From Paraglomus occultum (taxonomy: Eukaryota > Glomeromycota > Glomeromycetes > Paraglomerales > Paraglomeraceae), in assembly GCA_910592205.1 (NCBI GenBank), contig CAJVPJ010000866.1, positions 1-15,334 of the forward strand: a DNA stretch of 15,334 bases, written 5' to 3'. The notes beneath the pieces were generated by a model, which worked only from the letters and a program-made list of their open reading frames with translations, was not told the DNA's origin and ran no database searches. The translations under genes and the position numbers were made by a program. This document shows, piece by piece, positions 1 through 9,659 of the stretch. Position 1 is the first letter of the stretch. Every line of letters begins with the position of its first letter.

Positions 1-184
1 TGTCCGTAAACTTAATGCATGAGCTGCTGACTCCCACAGCTTTGTTGTATTGCGCAAGCTCATCGAACGCCAACTGACTCAGATGACCAAGCCTCGAATC
101 CTGTTACCCTTGCGGTGGCATGTTATCGATCTATCCATTTATTTATACTGTTTATTCATTTCGGTTGATTTTGTTTTTCCAGAG

Positions 185-199
185 CCCCCCCCCCCCCCC
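185..199 (+). repeat. C15 homopolymer
   Basis: Fifteen cytosines in a row in AT-rich DNA; length is prone to slippage and sequencing error. Confidence 0.95.
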
Positions 200-250
200 A
201 TAAAATTGAGGCTCCCCATTATCGTCATTGGGTTTGCATATTATAATTAA

Positions 251-1009
251 TATGAGATTGAATAGTGTATAATTTATTGTGATGTGAGAGAGAATGTCCC
301 CAAAACATCAATACTGAGATAATATAATGAGCCTTTTTATTAAAATAAAAACTACTGTAAAGACACCGACAGTATATTACGTTAAAATAGGGTTCATAAT
401 ATTCAAAGGATATAATAATAAACTTATATTACATTTTGTGTGACGGTGTTGCAGCCATTATCAATATACTTGCAGGTCGATTGTAGATTATATGCCATTC
501 ACTATGACGAGCTACGCAATTGCAGTGTATTAAGAAAGTGAGATATTTGAGTTATATTTGAGTGTATTAGTCGATATATACTAGCAACTTCAGTACATGT
601 CTTCCCGGCGAATAAGATAAAAATTAATATTTACCCATCCCCCCTTAAAAAGCATTATTCGGTTGAAAGCGACAACACATACTTGCCATAAACATCGCAT
701 CTCACGTGACAAACTTGATCTAAGGCTAGTAATTCATCTGACTTTAAGAACATTTTACCTTCGCTCGATAAACAAAGTTCATCTTCAATGACGCTCAATT
801 GCAAATGTGTAGAGCTAAAGTCTTCCATTCACGAAAAGGTGCAAATCAAACGCCATTATCTGAGAGAGAAGATAGATCAATTGTCAAACAATAACGAGAG
901 CGGATTAACATTACATCTTACAACACATCCTATCGTTAACGGATCTGCTTAATTTTGTTGATTGTTGAACATAACCGATATGCGTGTTGGGACTTCATTC
1001 TTTAATCGA
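251..1009. other. No gene seen
   Basis: AT-rich, short broken frames on both strands, no clear splice pattern or repeat. The first 75 bases of the window hold short open frames on both strands that run off the edge and cannot be judged. Confidence 0.5.
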
Positions 1010-1056
1010 TATTGCGTCGTCATATTGCGTCGTCATATTGCGTCGTCATATTGCGT
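1010..1056 (+). repeat. 13-bp tandem repeat, 3.6 copies
   Basis: Three perfect copies of TATTGCGTCGTCA at 1010-1022, 1023-1035 and 1036-1048, then TATTGCGT. The copies are identical, so the expansion is recent. The unit contains the TGACG core on the minus strand (TGACGACGCAATA). Confidence 0.95.
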
Positions 1057-1511
1057 TCAATTCTACGATAGCTCCGCTGTCTCGATGCTGACTCCGCTTC
1101 CCCTTTCACAATCGTTCGTCTTCTTATTGCCAGCCGCAATAGTCATGGAAAGTAAAACCAATATACGTATAATGCCTTTGTTCTTGAAGTTGGTAATAAT
1201 GACGTTTTTGTCACGAAACCATGCTCTTCTTCCTACAACTAAGGTCCTGCTGTAGTTTTCCAGGTGTTCCTTCACACGGTTTCCGATCTCAGAGCCTTTA
1301 CGTATAAAACATTGTTATTATAGTAAAAAAGTAACACACTAGAGACTGAGACTTGTAAAAGATAATAAAACGACCGTTTTCATTCAACCGTAGATGTGTT
1401 GAGACTGGTTCCAAAAAGCCGGACATAAACGTAAGTATTTAATATGATTAACATTGACGAGAGAGGTTTGTTTCGACCAAATTTTCTGTTATATGAATAC
1501 TCATGACTTAC

Positions 1512-1770
1512 CTGTATAAACCTTTAGACTCTTGTACTGTTTTGACCTCCGAGACAAACGACGGTTTGCTCTGTATAATACTGACAAAAATTCGCGTATA
1601 CTATAAACATCGGAATGATACAAATTCGAGTAAACCATTCTCTCGCTAGGAATAAATACCTTTGCTCTATGTGTTGGCAATGCGTCTTCTTGCGGGGCCG
1701 GGGGCATGGAGAAAAGGTCCGGTATCGTGCCAATAGTAGTTGATGCCTTATAATTACATCAACATACAAA
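1512..1770 (-). other. Possible exon ending at a consensus splice donor
   Basis: The minus strand is open for about 80 codons and ends at ACAG|GTAAGT (donor G at 1511), a perfect donor. The peptide includes FIPSERMVYSNLYHSDV and FLSVLYRANRRLSRR and has higher GC at its 5' end. No clear acceptor precedes it (only ATAAG near 1745) and no partner exon was found; a further open minus-strand frame lies at 1063-1308. RNY use is at chance level. Not recognised. Confidence 0.18.
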
Positions 1771-4638
1771 CGTATATTAATCGGATTTTTCAGACATACC
1801 CAATCTGTATGGTTAGAAGACTATTGATGTATAATATAGCTGACTAATATTGATATGATAAAATTTACTTTGCCCACTAACGACTAATATATTTTCATTA
1901 ATAAATCGAATACATAAATACTCAACATACAAGTAAATAATTTCTTATATCAATTGATATTAATAAATTCAATGTTAAAACATACTTAAATTCGTAGTAC
2001 ACATATCTGATAGGCATGCGCTATGATTGAAATGACAAACAATAAGCGTATATGTTCCATTTTTATTATCGGGTGCGTCATTTTTAACATATCATATATT
2101 AGAAATACCGCTGAATGAAGGGTATTTATATGTTATTATTTGCATCTTCTTCTATATCGTATTTCGTTTATACAAATCTTTATATAGTTATATACAGGGT
2201 CATCCTACCAAATACGCACGTATATATGCACATACCCCTATCCAATTAAAAACCATTAACAATATGTGAAAGTACATCTGAGTAATTCCGGAATATAATG
2301 TTAGAAAATAATCTGTTGTAGAACATGATAATTGTTAAGCGGATAATCAAAAAGTTCTAATAGTCCATTAGAGGTAAGTTGAATACGCACTTGGTAAATT
2401 AGGAGCTCAATAAACGTCCCAAATAATTATTAGGTTTAACACAAGAATAAACATTAGACTACGAAAAGATACATCAAACGCAATACGGCGAATCCAAACC
2501 TGTTCTTTGTTGTTTAGGTAATTCGGCCACTCGACAAACGGAAGGAAGATTCGACCTGCATAAAAAGGCCCTGCTGCGTGAGGGAGGTGTTAAAACTATT
2601 TAATTTTACACTTGAGCGAACTCTCCTTTTGAATTGGCGTTTTCCCCCGGCCTATTGTTAATGGCATTCACAATGGTGTAAGCATAGATATACATATTGT
2701 ATTGTAAAAACTGCGGCGTTCATAACTAATATATATATTCCCTTCCACATGCACACACGGAATATGGTGTACAACGTCTATTAGTTGACGAATCAGAGAT
2801 CCAAAACGAGTCAATTCAATCTTTTTATACACTTTAAACTACTTTGAAATTCGCGGCTGCTAGTATTTTTTGGATTAAAAAAATGAGACAAAAAACAAAT
2901 AAAGACTTTGGAAAGTCTTAACTCTTTTAACCGTGTGTTATAGCCAGTCTCAATTTTTGACTATATTCGTGACAAGAAGAACGGCACCTAATATACACAG
3001 GTCGAACAGAAAAAGATTAAATACAATGTTGAGGCTATTAACCCTGGGGTAAGTATGTATGAGCAAGGCAGTAATACAGTGTAAAAGTCTACGGGGGAAA
3101 ATGCTAATAGTATGTTTGGGACTTGCGCTCTCATAACAGCTTTTGACCGACTTATGCGACGTGAAGTTGACAACATAATGTTGTGATTAACGTGTTATGC
3201 AAATATTGGAACTTTATCAAGTTTACGTTTTGTAGAAATCAATATAACCGACTAAGCTTTAATTGAAACTCTGCATGTGGTAAATATAAACAATTATAAT
3301 GATTCAGAGATTACTCTAAGAAAGCAGGAGTCGAAGAATCCCATAACCGATTAGCCACTATCTTGTGGGAGAGAAATGGCATTGAAATATTCAGACGATT
3401 ATGAAATTAAACTTTATGGAGAAAAAGGTGATTAAAGAATCTCTAGCATACCATTGTCTTGTGATTGAAGCAATCGTATCGGTACGAAAAGATTACAGGT
3501 AAAGCAACGGAGTATATCAGGTTGTTATTTCTAATGAGAGTGAACGATATTGGCTGATTTACAACACAAATTTATCGGTAAGTGTAAATGAGTTTATAAT
3601 ACCTCGATTCCGTATCTCTCTCTCATCCCTATCCCTTTGTTCTATCACTTCGACAGTATTGCATATTTATTCAACGTATCAACAAAACATTTTGCTATCG
3701 AATTCGGTATGAACGCCAGGGACGATTTTTGAATCAACGAGTAAACGGTCTTTGGCTTGTAAATACTGCTATCAACGTTTAAAAACTATGCAATGGACAA
3801 CATGTTCAGAAATTTATGGAAGAAATCTTAACAACTATAAGTATGTATGTCTTTTCTCTCATATTTTCAGTTGGTAAAAAGCGTGGAGTAACTAAAGCTT
3901 CAATAGCGTTAATATCGTATAGTCGATAATTGTTGCTTGGTCCTTTTACGTCTTGCGACGACGCAATCTATAATCATCCATTGTAAGGGATTGCGTGGAA
4001 ATCTCACGTGTAAGTATGTCAACTTTGCAGTTATCGAAAAATTTTTTCATACAATACCTACACACAATCAATTCAATCCGTTACCAGATGATCGGCATAC
4101 CTGAAATAATGCGATACGGAAGAATATCATTTTACCAGTACCATTCCTACAAGAACCGATCGGAGACGTTTGGTCAGTCAACAGACTGTCTTTTTGAGTG
4201 GCTGACTGACGTACAAACATCTCATCATATTAAATTAAAGACTCGATGAATCTTAGGTAATAGTCATTTCCATGTAACAATATTGTTAGACTATCATTAG
4301 CACTATGTTATTAGGATCTTGGCATCCGAAAATCATCTCATTAGATCAATGTACACTCATGTCGATGATTTCAGTGATATTCAATTTTCAGGTAACGAGT
4401 TTTTATACAATTAATACGATGTTGTTGACATTAAGAACACTGATCCGTAACGTCAAGAATAGTTACTTGAAAATAATAAGTGATTTTACTATTATGGCCA
4501 AAGAGACCTTGTGAATGGTAACACGAACAGAGTAATTATATGCGGGTATCTGAAATGTAATTGGCGAATGATAGATAGAATTAACAAAATTCGATAACAT
4601 TGGATAAAAAGTAAAACGTAAATTTACGCAATTAAGTA
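1771..4638. other. No gene seen
   Basis: Long AT-rich stretch. A forward frame of 48 codons after TTTAG at about 2517 (ending near 2660) and two frames of 84 and 69 codons at 3995-4249 and 4305-4514 look like chance. Poly-purine and AT-dinucleotide patches only. Confidence 0.5.
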
Positions 4639-4642
4639 ACAT

Positions 4643-4668
4643 TTTATTTATTTATTTATTTATTATAA
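4643..4668 (-). terminator. Likely poly(A) signal region of the HMG-box gene, a (TTTA)n tract
   Basis: The plus strand carries about five TTTA repeats followed by TTATAAT. On the minus strand this gives several overlapping AATAAA hexamers about 75-95 bases after the stop codon at 4739-4741. It is also a simple-sequence repeat, so its role as the cleavage signal is inference. Confidence 0.4.
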
Positions 4669-4738
4669 TACTACAAAAATTATAGAATGTACAACAAAAA
4701 TTTTTCTCTACCAGGGAGACAAAAATTATGGGACAAAA

Positions 4739-5110
4739 TTATTGCCCATTGCCCGACGAGCCGCTTTCTTCCTGTCTGGGCAGAATCTTCACCATGAAGA
4801 AATTGTCTCCCTGCCACTCCGTCAGCATTACCAGCCCACTGTTTTTACCCAGATTTTGTGGGCAGTGGTAGGAAGAGTTTAGAATCTCCGCTCTAAACTC
4901 TGCATGAACGTCATAAAGGGCTCGCTCTTCGTTGGAGGCGGCGTGCCACATCTCGGCGGCCCTTATCGATATTGTTTGCTGGTCTGCCGGCCCGGGGGTC
5001 ATGGCGGCAATCGCTTGGCGATACGCCAGAAACGGGTTTGGCCGGAACCGAGCTCCGTTTTCGTGACTTTGTAAACGTTGTTCCTGGCGGCGAGCGGGCG
5101 AAGAAGGCAT
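4739..5110 (-). CDS. Small HMG-box (MATA-HMG type) DNA-binding protein, 123 aa
   Basis: Intact intronless frame. The HMG box spans about residues 21-76. It opens with RPNPFLAYR (23-31), has an IS pair (47-48), then MW (54-55), EER (61-63) and Y66. The RP..F..YR start and the MW are typical of fungal mating-type HMG boxes (known for the family); SOX-type boxes differ here. The role is therefore inferred to be sequence-specific minor-groove DNA binding in the nucleus as a transcription factor. The tail (77-123) is unlike any domain I know and ends in a Q/E/S/G-rich stretch. The frame could extend 57 codons upstream to 5281, but that part is AT-rich, Lys/Asn/Thr-rich and includes a TATA motif, so I take it as promoter and leader and start at 5110. 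The coding part is much GC-richer than its surroundings. Which HMG subfamily, and whether it has any mating role, cannot be told. Confidence 0.85.
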   Translation of the reverse strand: MPSSPARRQEQRLQSHENGARFRPNPFLAYRQAIAAMTPGPADQQTISIRAAEMWHAASNEERALYDVHAEFRAEILNSSYHCPQNLGKNSGLVMLTEWQGDNFFMVKILPRQEESGSSGNGQ

Positions 5111-5246
5111 GTTAAAATGTTGGTTTTTTTTTTTTGAAAAATAAGTTGTGTGGGTGTGTGGTGCGAAATTGATGGAGAGGTTGGTTTTGTTTGATTTGAT
5201 TTGGTTAAAAATTCGAAGATTGGAGAACATGCGGGTTTTGGCCGTT

Positions 5247-5254
5247 CTTATAAA
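5247..5254 (-). promoter_or_regulatory. TATA box of the HMG-box gene
   Basis: Read on the minus strand this is TTTATAAG, about 140 bases before the chosen start at 5110. Transcription starting about 30 bases downstream would begin near 5215 and leave a roughly 100-base leader rich in A and C, with a T12 run on the plus strand at 5124-5135 (A12 in the mRNA). Upstream in-frame ATGs at 5281 and 5230 would lie before that start, which supports the 123-aa model. Confidence 0.5.
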
Positions 5255-5281
5255 GCTTTTGAGCAATTTATTTATGTACAA

Positions 5282-6899
5282 TTTTATTTGTATGGCGCAT
5301 ATATTTTAATATAAATTCTATTATATTAGCATAAACTTATTAAAGCATAATCATGTGCAAATTACGCAAATATATAGCAGCCTTTGTGAGTTAAAATGGT
5401 AAAACTACCATTGAATAAAATTTCTATTACATTTACAAGGGAAAATTGCTATATTGTTAATACACATACAATTGTTAGTGCGTTTGTTTCATAATCCATT
5501 GCAATATACTTAGAACTAATAAAATAATAATAATTATGTGAAACAGGTTTACTGTTATAATAGTTATCATACGCAATGGAATGTGACGTAATAAACACGC
5601 AGTAAACTGAAACGTAGGGAGGTGCTGCATCATGCTCTATGGAAGACAACAAGAATGGTTGTCTCTATGCAACACGCAGTTTTTTATATAACAAATCCAA
5701 TAACTCGCGTCAGTAATTGCATTAAACTCTTGCAAGGTCAAGCAACTGTTTCCTAATTACCAGTGTCGTGTTAATTATTTTAAATTTGTGGGTTAGTGAT
5801 TCTAGCATTATCTCATGTAGATGAATTAAAAAATTATATGCATATTCTTAAAAATAGTTAAGCAAAATTTACATAGTACAGTTCAATGCTGTAAGAATGT
5901 GAAAAATTGCTTGTGAACGAATAACTTCCTTATCATTGTCCCATATCGGATAGATAACCAACGAATTAAAGTAAATTTATTACAGCTGTGCTGTACACGA
6001 CTAGTACAAAGATCAATTTGGTTAATGGGAAAGGGGGTATTGATTACATTGCAAACTGTAGCAAAGCTACCATTGAAAAGTCTTGGCCCCCAACACAAGT
6101 TGGTTGAGATGGCAGCAGTCGTTTGTTCGCAAATTTGTAAAAGGGGAAAGGTCCGCTGTTCCATTGCAGACAAGCCACCCAAAGTACAATAACATGGCCA
6201 TTAAATTTTATATGTAATTTATTAGAAGTGTCTATTGCTGTGCCCTGATAAAATAATTATGCCATTAATATTTATACATGAATTAACAATAACCAGTATT
6301 ATTAATATGATAACAATAAAACAAAATATATTAACAGCATAAATGTGATAATAACCGTATACAATGGTTTTTATTTGACCTCGTAATAGTCGCATTTTTG
6401 TTGTTACTTCACATTGCAGATCATAATGATAACACAACCGACTTTACTATCGCGTTTCATTCAATGGATTTTGTTCTCAACAATTGTCAATATAAAATAA
6501 TATTAGTAATAATAGCAATATTGTTTATGTATATCAATTCAAAAATTGCAGACGGTCCATTGCAATTATCTCGGTTCTTTTTTTTTATACAAGGAATCTG
6601 CTTCATGAACCTTATCAATTAGCCACAATCATTAATATTCTTCATCAGATCTACTGATCTTCAACGCGTATTGATTGGTTGGATATCATAAACAAACCAA
6701 TCGGGAACCTTACAATAAGGAAATGTGCTTTATCAATCGTTGAAAACGTTTCTATCTGACTGATAGAGTCCTTTGTAATGAACGAGTAGAATGATACCCC
6801 AAAGCTTGAATTGATAATAGGTTACTACTTACCACATGCTATGTCACACTATTATTTTCTCGCATAATGTCACATGATTGTTGACGTATTGTTATGCAG
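5282..6899. other. No gene seen
   Basis: AT-rich. An acceptor-like CATTGCAG at 6412-6419 is followed by a short hydrophobic reading (MITQPTLLSRFIQWILF) that could be a membrane anchor exon, but it stops after 27 codons. Frames at 5883-6182 and 6222-6437 on the minus strand show no motif. Confidence 0.45.
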
Positions 6900-7364
6900 G
6901 AGGTGCTGTGTGCTGTACCTATTACTTCAAAATGCCCTTTTGGTTGTCGGAAACGTTTATTCATTCGTGCCGTACTTGGTTTCCAAGAGAAAAAACACAC
7001 TGACATTGCGTTCGTTGTCTTATGAAGACCTTCTCAATACACCGGTATGTACACTAGCGCTATTGTGACATTTACTTTATAGACAGTAGACTTTATAGCC
7101 ATATTGTCTTCAAGAGATAAGAACTGGTTAAAGGTGGTGGGCGACGACATGAAGGAGAAGAGAAGGTTTCACTATAGAGTTGGGTACGAAGGTGACCGCT
7201 GTTCTAATACATTACAGATTCTAACAATGACATTAATCTTGTCATGCGTTCTATACGCAGCACGAAACTATAAAGCAGCTACTTTATCTTCGACAAGCTA
7301 CGAACTTCTCAAAACTTTTGACAACCAAGCAAACGGCATTATCCCAAGCACTTGTTGCTTTTAA
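6900..7364 (+). pseudogene. Coding-like stretch, very tentatively glycosyltransferase-family-31-like, with in-frame stop
   Basis: An acceptor-like TTATGCAG ends at 6899. The frame from 6900 reads 41 codons, including CAVPITS, then RKRLFIRAVLG, then DIAFVVL, before TGA at 7023-7025 and RPSQYT. This order (hydrophobic strand with a Pro, an RR-x-x-IR-like motif, then a strand before GRP) resembles the start of fungal family-31 glycosyltransferases, which add galactose or related sugars in the Golgi. A 54-nt intron, GTATGT (7045) to TATAG (7098), would join it in phase to a second piece containing NWLKVVGDDMKE, open to a stop at 7362-7364. The DxD catalytic motif is not seen and the in-frame stop argues for decay. 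Only 12 of 41 codons in the first piece are RNY, barely above chance. All of this could be accidental. Confidence 0.2.
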
Positions 7365-7493
7365 CGGAAATTCAAAGTGACCGTTGGAAACTAATCAATA
7401 CGGATTCATAAATGGTAACTAGTTGTTACGGATATATGTTCCGTTGTAATATGTGCAGTTCGTATTACTCATCCGAGTGACTCACGAAATTTC

Positions 7494-7509
7494 TTTTTTT
7501 TTTTTTCAG
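7494..7509 (+). other. Polypyrimidine tract and splice acceptor
   Basis: Thirteen thymines followed by CAG sit directly before the coding-like stretch at 7510. A GTGAC at about 7470 could serve as a branch site. No convincing donor was found upstream; GTAACT near 7414 is possible. Confidence 0.4.
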
Positions 7510-7853
7510 ATCAGGACTATGGCAATGCTAACATTAGCACGACTGAACTAAAAATCAATGCTATTTTTCCGATCCCCGTCAGCCCAAGAGATACTGCCGT
7601 CAATTCGCTTTTTATAAATTCACAAACATTCAAAGCTTCATCCATCGTCCACGAGTCTCAGTAATCTCCTGATTACCGAGAATGCACGGCCAACGAATCC
7701 TCAGAGTGGCGACGTTGGGAATTCATCGTCCTTATTTGAGCTGGGGTCCCCGACAAGGCCTCAGACGACTTTGAGTACTCTGCTGCAGGCCTGAATTCAT
7801 TCCAGAAAGTAAAAGATATGTTGTCGAGTGCCGAAGGAGGTTTGGGTTTATAA
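7510..7853 (+). pseudogene. Unidentified gene 3' portion behind a splice acceptor, with two apparent frameshifts
   Basis: A T13 tract ending in CAG (7494-7509) makes a strong splice acceptor. The frame from 7512 runs 50 codons to a stop at 7662-7664; 24 of these 50 codons fit the RNY pattern (chance is about one quarter), which is good evidence for coding on this strand. Coding-like sequence then continues in another frame (7651-7791, rich in Ser, Thr, Pro, Asn) and returns to the first frame after a GGGG run at 7743-7746, ending in KVKDMLSSAEGGLGL and a stop at 7851-7853. One extra base near 7658 and one missing base at the G run would explain this. It may be a pseudogene, assembly errors or a misread intron. 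I do not recognise the protein. The minus strand is also open here but lacks codon periodicity. Confidence 0.4.
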
Positions 7854-8084
7854 CCCGAAGGTATCATTGAAGGTTTGTTACAAACCCCTATAGGATCTAT
7901 GCTTTTTTGACCATTGTCATTACGTCTTTTCTCATATTGTTTTTCGTTTTACCCCAATGCCCTTTTTTTTATATCCTTTCCTCACCTTTATGTCTACCAT
8001 GCGTGTAGAGCTTTGTCGAACGGTTCGGACGTTTGCTGAGAGCAAGGAGGAATAGAGTTTTACATGTCCGAAGATAGACCGTCA

Positions 8085-8372
8085 GTGCTTTGACGTATCC
8101 AATATGGTGAAGGTGGGTGTTATTCAGCTGCTTTGCGTGCATATCATTTTGTGATCTTTTCAAATCTTATAGTAATTTTTATCTTTCCTCTTGCCCAAAT
8201 TTCCAGTCTCCCTTCCACCCGTATTCACGGCGTATCCAAATCAGGATATCTGACGTCCGTGCGTTATACATTACCTTTAAAGTTTTATTTATACTACGGA
8301 AACAATTTACCGGATTCAATTATGAAACCAATACTTGGGACATTCTTGTTTCCGAACGAAAAAGAAAATTAG
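8085..8372 (+). other. Open frame of about 92 codons, uncertain coding status
   Basis: Opens after a TGA near 8092 and ends with TAG at 8370-8372, with no ATG at its beginning. It contains a hydrophobic stretch (FVIFSNLIVIFIFPLAQI) followed by SKSGYLTSVRYTLPLKF and ends FPNEKEN. Alternatively a splice acceptor TTTCCAG at about 8205 could begin a terminal exon here. RNY codons are not enriched, and another forward frame is open over the same bases (8117-8389). Coding is possible but unproven. Confidence 0.15.
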
Positions 8373-8424
8373 TCAGGATGAGAGGATGACCATCCGAAAA
8401 ATAGAAGCCTCCGAACGTACGAAC

Positions 8425-8511
8425 ATGAAGTGGCACTCTCCATTTCCAATATGGAGTGTCACTCTCTATTTCCGATATGAAGTGGCACTCTCTATTTCCA
8501 ATATGGAGTGT
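8425..8511 (+). repeat. 26-bp minisatellite, first block, about 3.4 units
   Basis: Units start at 8425, 8451, 8477 and 8503 (last one cut after ATGGAGTGT). Consensus ATGRAGTGKCACTCTCTATT then TCCAAT. Two unit types alternate: A (GAAGTGGCAC) and B (GGAGTGTCAC), in the order A-B-A-B. Confidence 0.95.
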
Positions 8512-8611
8512 GGCGATAAAAGTCGTACAAATATCGAACAATCAAAATTATTATTATCCAGTGACTGATGCTAATTAGCTTCAAAATATACAAGGATTCT
8601 CTGTTTCCGAT

Positions 8612-8873
8612 ATGAAGTGGCACTCTCTATTTCCAATATGGAGTGTCACTCTCTATTTCCAATATGAAGTGGCACTCTCTATTTCCAATATGGGGGTGTC
8701 ACTCTCTATTTCCAATATGGGGGTGTCACTCTCTATTTCCAATATGAAGTGGCACTCTCTATTTCCAATATGGAGTGTCACTCTCTATTTCCAACATGAA
8801 GTGACACTCTCTATTTCCAATATGAAGTGTCACTCTCTATTTCCAATGTGGAGTGTCACTCTCTATTTTCAAT
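8612..8873 (+). repeat. 26/27-bp minisatellite, second block, 10 units
   Basis: Units start at 8612, 8638, 8664, 8690, 8717, 8744, 8770, 8796, 8822 and 8848, after a degenerate half unit from 8594. Types in order: A, B, A, C, C, A, B, A-variant, A-variant, B, where C (GGGGGTGTCAC) is one base longer. Every unit keeps a dyad AGTG-n-CACT or, in C, GGTG-n-CACT. The block is 100 bases from the first block, with unrelated sequence between them. Confidence 0.95.
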
Positions 8874-9182
8874 ATTAATATGAAGTTTAACAATTGACCA
8901 CTAAATTTTTATTTTTAGTAAAATTACCTTATTATTACTTATGTGCAGAAAAATTTATGTAAATTGAATACAAATTGGTTGAGAAATAAAAAAATTTAAA
9001 ATTCTCATTAATTTCCGCCACTATTACTATTAAAAAGTCTTACATGGCATTATCAAAAGTAACGCATAACCTGGAATCAATATTAATATCAACACTTTCC
9101 GAAACTTCATTCAGTCTCAACGATGTTTAAAGGCTATTACTTATACTTTGGAAACGTCCATATAACTATTAACTATGGTGTT

Positions 9183-9209
9183 ACTTATTACTATTACTAT
9201 TACTATTAG
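9183..9209 (+). repeat. (TATTAC)n simple repeat
   Basis: About four copies of TATTAC just before the coding-like patch at 9215. Confidence 0.85.
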
Positions 9210-9214
9210 AGCTG

Positions 9215-9473
9215 TTGAAGTCTCAGGAAATTTTTCTTGAATCAATTACTTACATTGATTCAAATGACTCAATCTTGGTCCATTTGGGTTTAAAGCATCA
9301 TTTTGGGACTAGCAACTGAATGGATGGACCCAATTACTGCAGATGAAATACCTTGCCTGGAAAGTTTATTTAGAGACACACCAACACATGCCAGATGTTG
9401 TTTTGAAACGAGTCTGTATAAACATGGGGAAAAAATTAAATCACATTGTTCTCAGATTGTCACTGTCAAATGA
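9215..9473 (+). pseudogene. Unidentified coding-like fragment with one frameshift
   Basis: Two overlapping forward frames look like one broken protein. The first, 9215-9319, contains EIFLESITYIDSNDSILVHLG. The second is open from 9294, has an ATG at 9324 and runs to a stop at 9471-9473 with ADEIPCLESLFRDTP and ARCCFETSLYKHGEK. Residue make-up is that of an ordinary soluble helical protein. RNY use in the second part is not raised (12 of 49). A third open frame to 9657 overlaps and contains TLFKEQMSQLVEMVSKLL. I do not recognise a family; a decayed transposon or host gene are both possible. Confidence 0.2.
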
Positions 9474-9659
9474 CATGTATAAAATGTTGTTTATTATTAA
9501 GACAACTGGATATATTACTCTGTTTAAAGAACAGATGAGCCAGCTTGTTGAAATGGTGTCCAAACTGCTGACTCTGTATTCTTTAAGCTACATTTATGCT
9601 TTTGGTATTGGGTCAAGTCTTCTAAATTGTATTTTTACTCACTTTGCTGAATATTAGTT

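Noticed and set aside
962-1275. Overlapping frames on both strands around the 13-bp repeat
   Set aside because: They begin at non-ATG codons, show no motif, and one is partly repeat-encoded.
2195-2400. Possible transposon ends (TACAGGGTCATCC and a shared ATACGCAC)
   Set aside because: The two ATACGCAC copies are direct rather than inverted, the match is short, and no transposase or target duplication is visible.
5111-5281. 57-residue N-terminal extension of the HMG-box protein
   Set aside because: AT-rich, Lys/Asn/Thr-rich reading that overlaps the TATA box and the expected leader.
7673-7945. 91-codon minus-strand open frame opposite the 7510-7853 gene
   Set aside because: RNY codons are at or below chance (about 20 of 91) while the plus strand shows a clear excess. 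It has no good acceptor at its start. Kept as an alternative only.
8425-8873. CRISPR-like array
   Set aside because: Units abut directly, with no unique spacers, and the DNA is eukaryotic.
8612-8878. 88-codon frame of repeats such as MKWHSLFPIWSV
   Set aside because: It is the minisatellite translated. A 26-bp unit shifts frame each copy, so every forward frame cycles through the same three phases and stays open together.
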